Source of the DNA: JBHHYN01 sp046757565
Lineage (GTDB): Bacteria; Pseudomonadota; Gammaproteobacteria; Eutrophobiales; Eutrophobiaceae
NCBI GenBank assembly: GCA_046757565.1
Contig: JBHHYN010000125.1
Coordinates: forward strand, 1 to 8,208
DNA: 8,208 nt
Direction of reading: 5' to 3'
Part shown: positions 6,466-8,208 of the stretch, one piece after another
Numbering within the stretch: position 1 is the first letter of the stretch
Layout of the letters: the number at the start of each line of letters is the position of its first letter
Program-made: the position numbers and the translations under genes
The notes under the pieces: model-generated
Told to the model about the DNA's origin: nothing
The model's input: the letters and a program-made list of their open reading frames with translations, nothing else
Database searches by the model: none

Positions 6466-6582
6466 AACTCCGCGCGGTCGCGACGGTGGCCTTGCGTGTG
6501 CAGCGCAAGGCGCGAGGAGTGAAGTTTAGCCGGGTCTAAATGAACAACGAGCAACGCCGCGATACGCACGCAAGGCCCCGTC
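6466..6582. repeat. Palindrome-rich intergenic element (REP/MITE-like)
   Basis: Several nested inverted repeats lie downstream of the transporter gene. GGCCTTGCGTGTG (6488-6500) pairs with CGCACGCAAGGCC (6565-6577) with one G-T wobble; a one-base bulge outward, GACGG (6482-6486) pairs with CCGTC (6578-6582). Inside, GCCTTGCG (6489-6496) can instead form an 8-bp hairpin with CGCAAGGC (6504-6511), and TTTAG (6525-6529) pairs with CTAAA (6536-6540) at the centre. The palindrome GTCGCGAC is at 6477-6484. The architecture is that of a dispersed structured repeat. It resembles intergenic repeats I associate with proteobacterial genomes, but only one copy is in the window, so dispersal is not shown. 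Confidence 0.6.
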
Positions 6583-6607
6583 ACCTGCATCAGCGTGACG
6601 GGGCCTT
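6572..6607. terminator. Perfect 13-bp hairpin between convergent genes, probable terminator
   Basis: AAGGCCCCGTCAC (6572-6584) and GTGACGGGGCCTT (6595-6607) are exact complements around the 10-base loop CTGCATCAGC. It lies between the convergent transporter and DUF465 genes, the right place for a shared terminator. The plus-strand tail is only CTTCGC and the minus-strand tail TTGCG, so a classical U-tract is missing and termination may rely on stem strength. The left arm is also the right arm of the preceding palindromic element, so the two structures exclude each other. Confidence 0.55.
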
Positions 6608-6613
6608 CGCAAC

Positions 6614-6635
6614 AAAAAACCGCGAATGACCGGTT
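6614..6635 (-). terminator. Short intrinsic terminator candidate for the DUF465 gene
   Basis: On the minus strand AACCG and CGGTT (plus-strand 6631-6635 and 6618-6622) form a 5-bp stem with an 8-base loop, running into a T tract (complement of A6614-6619). It begins five bases after the DUF465 stop codon. The stem is short, so the call is moderate at best. Confidence 0.4.
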
Positions 6636-6640
6636 GCCTG

Positions 6641-6865
6641 TCAGGCATGAGCCTGTCGATAATCCGCTATCTTGGCCGCCATTCGGTCCTTCAATAATAA
6701 TTTCTCTTTCTTCAGTTTTTCCAGTGAATATCTGTCCTGGAGATTGGTACTTTGGTTAGCTTCCTTGACTCTCCGTTTCAACTCTATGTGTTTTTCGTAG
6801 AGCCGTTTAAAATCATTATCCTCATTAAGAAGTGAATCAACTATATCCTGTTCAAATTCGAACAT
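6641..6865 (-). CDS. DUF465 / YdcH-family small coiled-coil protein
   Basis: 74 residues, typical for this family of small, highly charged, helical proteins of unknown function. The family pattern is visible: an acidic N-terminus, then NDFKRLYEKHIELKRRV (17-33), a polar turn (36-45), and YSLEKLKKEKLLLKDRM (46-62), two amphipathic helices that probably pair as a coiled-coil hairpin. I chose ATG 6865 because AAAGGGGG (complement of 6870-6877) sits four bases upstream and the residues from there match the family start. A longer frame from 6907 would add 14 residues unlike the family. It stands alone, convergent with the transporter and divergent from the metallohydrolase. Confidence 0.85.
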   Translation of the reverse strand: MFEFEQDIVDSLLNEDNDFKRLYEKHIELKRRVKEANQSTNLQDRYSLEKLKKEKLLLKDRMAAKIADYRQAHA

Positions 6866-6950
6866 GGCACCCCCTTTATGGTGATAGAAGTAATGGGAAA
6901 AAAGCAAAATAAACCTGATATGGAGTATCTTGCCGTTGAAGACATCAGGT

Positions 6951-6974
6951 CAGATCACCCCGAGGCGGGGTCTG
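6951..6974. repeat. Small GC-rich hairpin in the divergent intergenic region
   Basis: CCCCG (6958-6962) and CGGGG (6966-6970) pair around AGG, and CAGA (6951-6954) with TCTG (6971-6974) extends the stem past a three-base bulge. It lies upstream of both flanking genes, so a terminator role is not needed; it could be a leader structure of either transcript or chance. No T tract follows. Confidence 0.3.
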
Positions 6975-7087
6975 TTTGTGAACGAGTGATTTTTCATACA
7001 GCCTCATATATAAATTTAGTGCAGATTTAGGGCGAGGACAAGTACTTCCAGAATGGAATTTGCGTAAATGAGTGATAGGATTATGAA

Positions 7088-7117
7088 TTCATAGTATGTT
7101 CAGCCGGTTAGTATAAT
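7088..7117 (+). promoter_or_regulatory. Probable sigma-70 type promoter of the metallohydrolase gene
   Basis: A perfect TATAAT (7112-7117) is preceded at 18 bases by TTCATA (7088-7093), four of six matches to the -35 consensus. Transcription would begin near 7124, giving a leader of about 18 bases before ATG 7142. The ribosome site in that leader is weak (AGTAGG, 7130-7135). Confidence 0.45.
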
Positions 7118-7141
7118 TTCTTAAAGTCGAGTAGGCCTAAT

Positions 7142-8143
7142 ATGTCCTATCCAGTTAATTGCCATTGTAATTCCAACGGGAGCTGCAGAAATATTCTGAC
7201 CTGTGGAATAATCAAAATCGGCATCATTATTGCTTTTAAATCGATAATACTTTTCCATTTTACAACTGTTGCCGCGTCCGGGCGTGCACCCGGTTTTAAT
7301 CTGACCGAGGTCGCCACGGGGATATACGTGCATCAGGGTTTACATGTCCCCTTTGAAGACCCCCAACATGACGATATTGCCAATATCGGATTTATTATCG
7401 GCCAATCATGCGTAGCCGTGATCGATACCGGCGGTTCCGTACGTATCGGAAAATTATTACGTAACCATATTCACAAGATTACTTCCGTACCCGTTTGTTA
7501 TGTCATCAACACCCATATCCATGTCGATCACCTGCTGGGGAATATCGCGTTCAATCCCGATACCCCGAAATTCATTGGTCATCAACAGCTGAAAAACGCC
7601 GTACTCAGGAACCGCACATTTTTTCTGGAAAATTATGCAGCAGATTTGGGGGACAATCCCTCGGAAGCATCGATTATCGGTCCTGATATAACAGTTCAAG
7701 AGACGATGGATCTCGATCTTGGTGGTCGTCGATTAACAGTAAAGGCCTACCCCCCCGCACATACCTTTACGGACCTGACCATCTACGATCATAAAACCGG
7801 TACCTTGTGGTTATCGGATCTGTTATTCATCGACCGCATCCCCGCGCTGGATGGCAGTTTAAGGGGCTGGCTCACCGTGTTGGATAAACTGGAAACTACG
7901 CAGATTGATCGTGTTATACCCGGTCATGGGCCGGTCAGCGCTCACTGGCCCGGGGCCGATGCCGCTCAGAAACGCTACTTAACACTGTTATTGCATCAGA
8001 CCAGGGAGATGATCGCCAAAGGCAGTTTTATGGAAGATGTCATCGATACGGTCGGCAGGGAAGAAAAAAAGAGATGGCTCCTTTATGATCAACATCATAA
8101 ACGCAATGTCAGCAAGGCCTTTACCGAACTGGAATGGGAATAA
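7142..8143 (+). CDS. Exported metallo-beta-lactamase-fold hydrolase, quinoprotein-relay / SoxH-like type
   Basis: 333 residues. A hydrophobic stretch (about 23-40) and a VAA-S site (43-46) suggest export to the periplasm. The mature part is a metallo-beta-lactamase fold with a complete metal site: HIHVDH (125-130), H207 in PPAHT, D226 in LSDLLF and H262 in PGHGPV. The blocks GIYVHQGLH (60-68), IANIGFIIG (79-87), VIDTGG (93-98), and DLLFIDRIPALDGSLRGWL (226-244) match from memory the quinoprotein relay system zinc metallohydrolase 2 family, found near PQQ-dependent dehydrogenases; the substrate is unknown. No quinoprotein, cytochrome or pqq gene is visible here. The start is the only ATG, GTG or TTG before the hydrophobic stretch; it gives an unusually long, cysteine-rich n-region (C7, C9, C15, C21). 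Fold is certain, subfamily likely. Confidence 0.87.
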   Translation: MSYPVNCHCNSNGSCRNILTCGIIKIGIIIAFKSIILFHFTTVAASGRAPGFNLTEVATGIYVHQGLHVPFEDPQHDDIANIGFIIGQSCVAVIDTGGSVRIGKLLRNHIHKITSVPVCYVINTHIHVDHLLGNIAFNPDTPKFIGHQQLKNAVLRNRTFFLENYAADLGDNPSEASIIGPDITVQETMDLDLGGRRLTVKAYPPAHTFTDLTIYDHKTGTLWLSDLLFIDRIPALDGSLRGWLTVLDKLETTQIDRVIPGHGPVSAHWPGADAAQKRYLTLLLHQTREMIAKGSFMEDVIDTVGREEKKRWLLYDQHHKRNVSKAFTELEWE

Positions 8144-8146
8144 TCA

Positions 8147-8208
8147 GGTTCCTGGTTCCTGGTTCCTGGTTCCTGGTTCCTGGTTCCTGGTTCCTGGTTC
8201 CTGGTTCC
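8147..8208. repeat. Tandem array of 7-base units (GGTTCCT), continuing past the window edge
   Basis: Eight perfect GGTTCCT units (8147-8202) and six bases of a ninth reach the last base of the window, so the true copy number is unknown. The array begins three bases after the stop codon of the metallohydrolase. The period equals that of the array next to cysB, but the unit is unrelated. Confidence 0.92.

Noticed and set aside
6866..6907. 14-residue N-terminal extension of the DUF465 protein
   Set aside because: The family starts at the internal methionine, which has its own strong ribosome site located within the proposed extension.

Overview
The window looks like chromosomal DNA of a gammaproteobacterium, plausibly a sulfur-oxidising or otherwise environmental lineage. 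The clearest evidence is a full-length CysB of 324 residues that is near-collinear with the enterobacterial protein, next to an iron-sulfur type (APS-reducing) CysH. The DUF465/YdcH-type protein, the YqgE/AlgH-family protein and the predicted-aminopeptidase lipoprotein fit a proteobacterium. The species cannot be named from the sequence alone.

Layout. (1) 123-1963, plus strand: a lipoprotein zinc aminopeptidase (COG4324 type), translationally coupled through an ATGA overlap to a YqgE/AlgH-family protein that carries an unusual signal-peptide-like N-terminal extension. (2) 1964-2348: a 385-base gap with no convincing gene beyond a 20-codon ORF, leading into a 289-residue FHA-domain protein (2349-3218). 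(3) 3219-4526: a sulfur-assimilation operon of cysH (APS reductase with a 4Fe-4S cluster) and a small thioredoxin-fold CxxC protein. It is preceded by an extended -10 promoter within repeated AT-rich motifs and closed by a strong intrinsic terminator. (4) 4527-4582: an array of eight 7-base units that runs straight into the stop codon of cysB. (5) 4582-6454: cysB (minus strand), divergent across a 115-base AT-rich gap from a TauE/SafE-type membrane transporter (plus strand). (6) 6455-6640: a structured, palindrome-rich intergenic element with a perfect 13-bp hairpin, between convergent genes. (7) 6641-6865, minus strand: a small DUF465/YdcH-type coiled-coil protein. (8) 7142-8143, plus strand: an exported metallo-beta-lactamase-fold hydrolase of the quinoprotein-relay type. 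It is followed at once by a second 7-base tandem array with a different unit, which runs off the window edge.

How the genes work together. CysB, CysH, the CxxC protein and probably the TauE/SafE transporter form a cysteine-biosynthesis neighbourhood: regulator, APS-to-sulfite reductase, candidate thiol electron donor to that reductase, and a candidate exporter or importer of sulfite, sulfate or an organosulfur anion. The aminopeptidase and the exported YqgE-like protein form a separate two-gene cell-envelope unit. The FHA protein, the DUF465 protein and the metallohydrolase look like single genes with no visible partners.

Most of the window is recognisable. The points that deserve a second look are the secreted YqgE-like protein coupled to a lipoprotein peptidase, the CxxC protein co-transcribed with cysH, the two unrelated heptamer arrays that each abut a stop codon, the palindromic element at 6466-6607, and a quinoprotein-relay hydrolase without a quinoprotein gene beside it. 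I found no clear evidence of an entirely new system.
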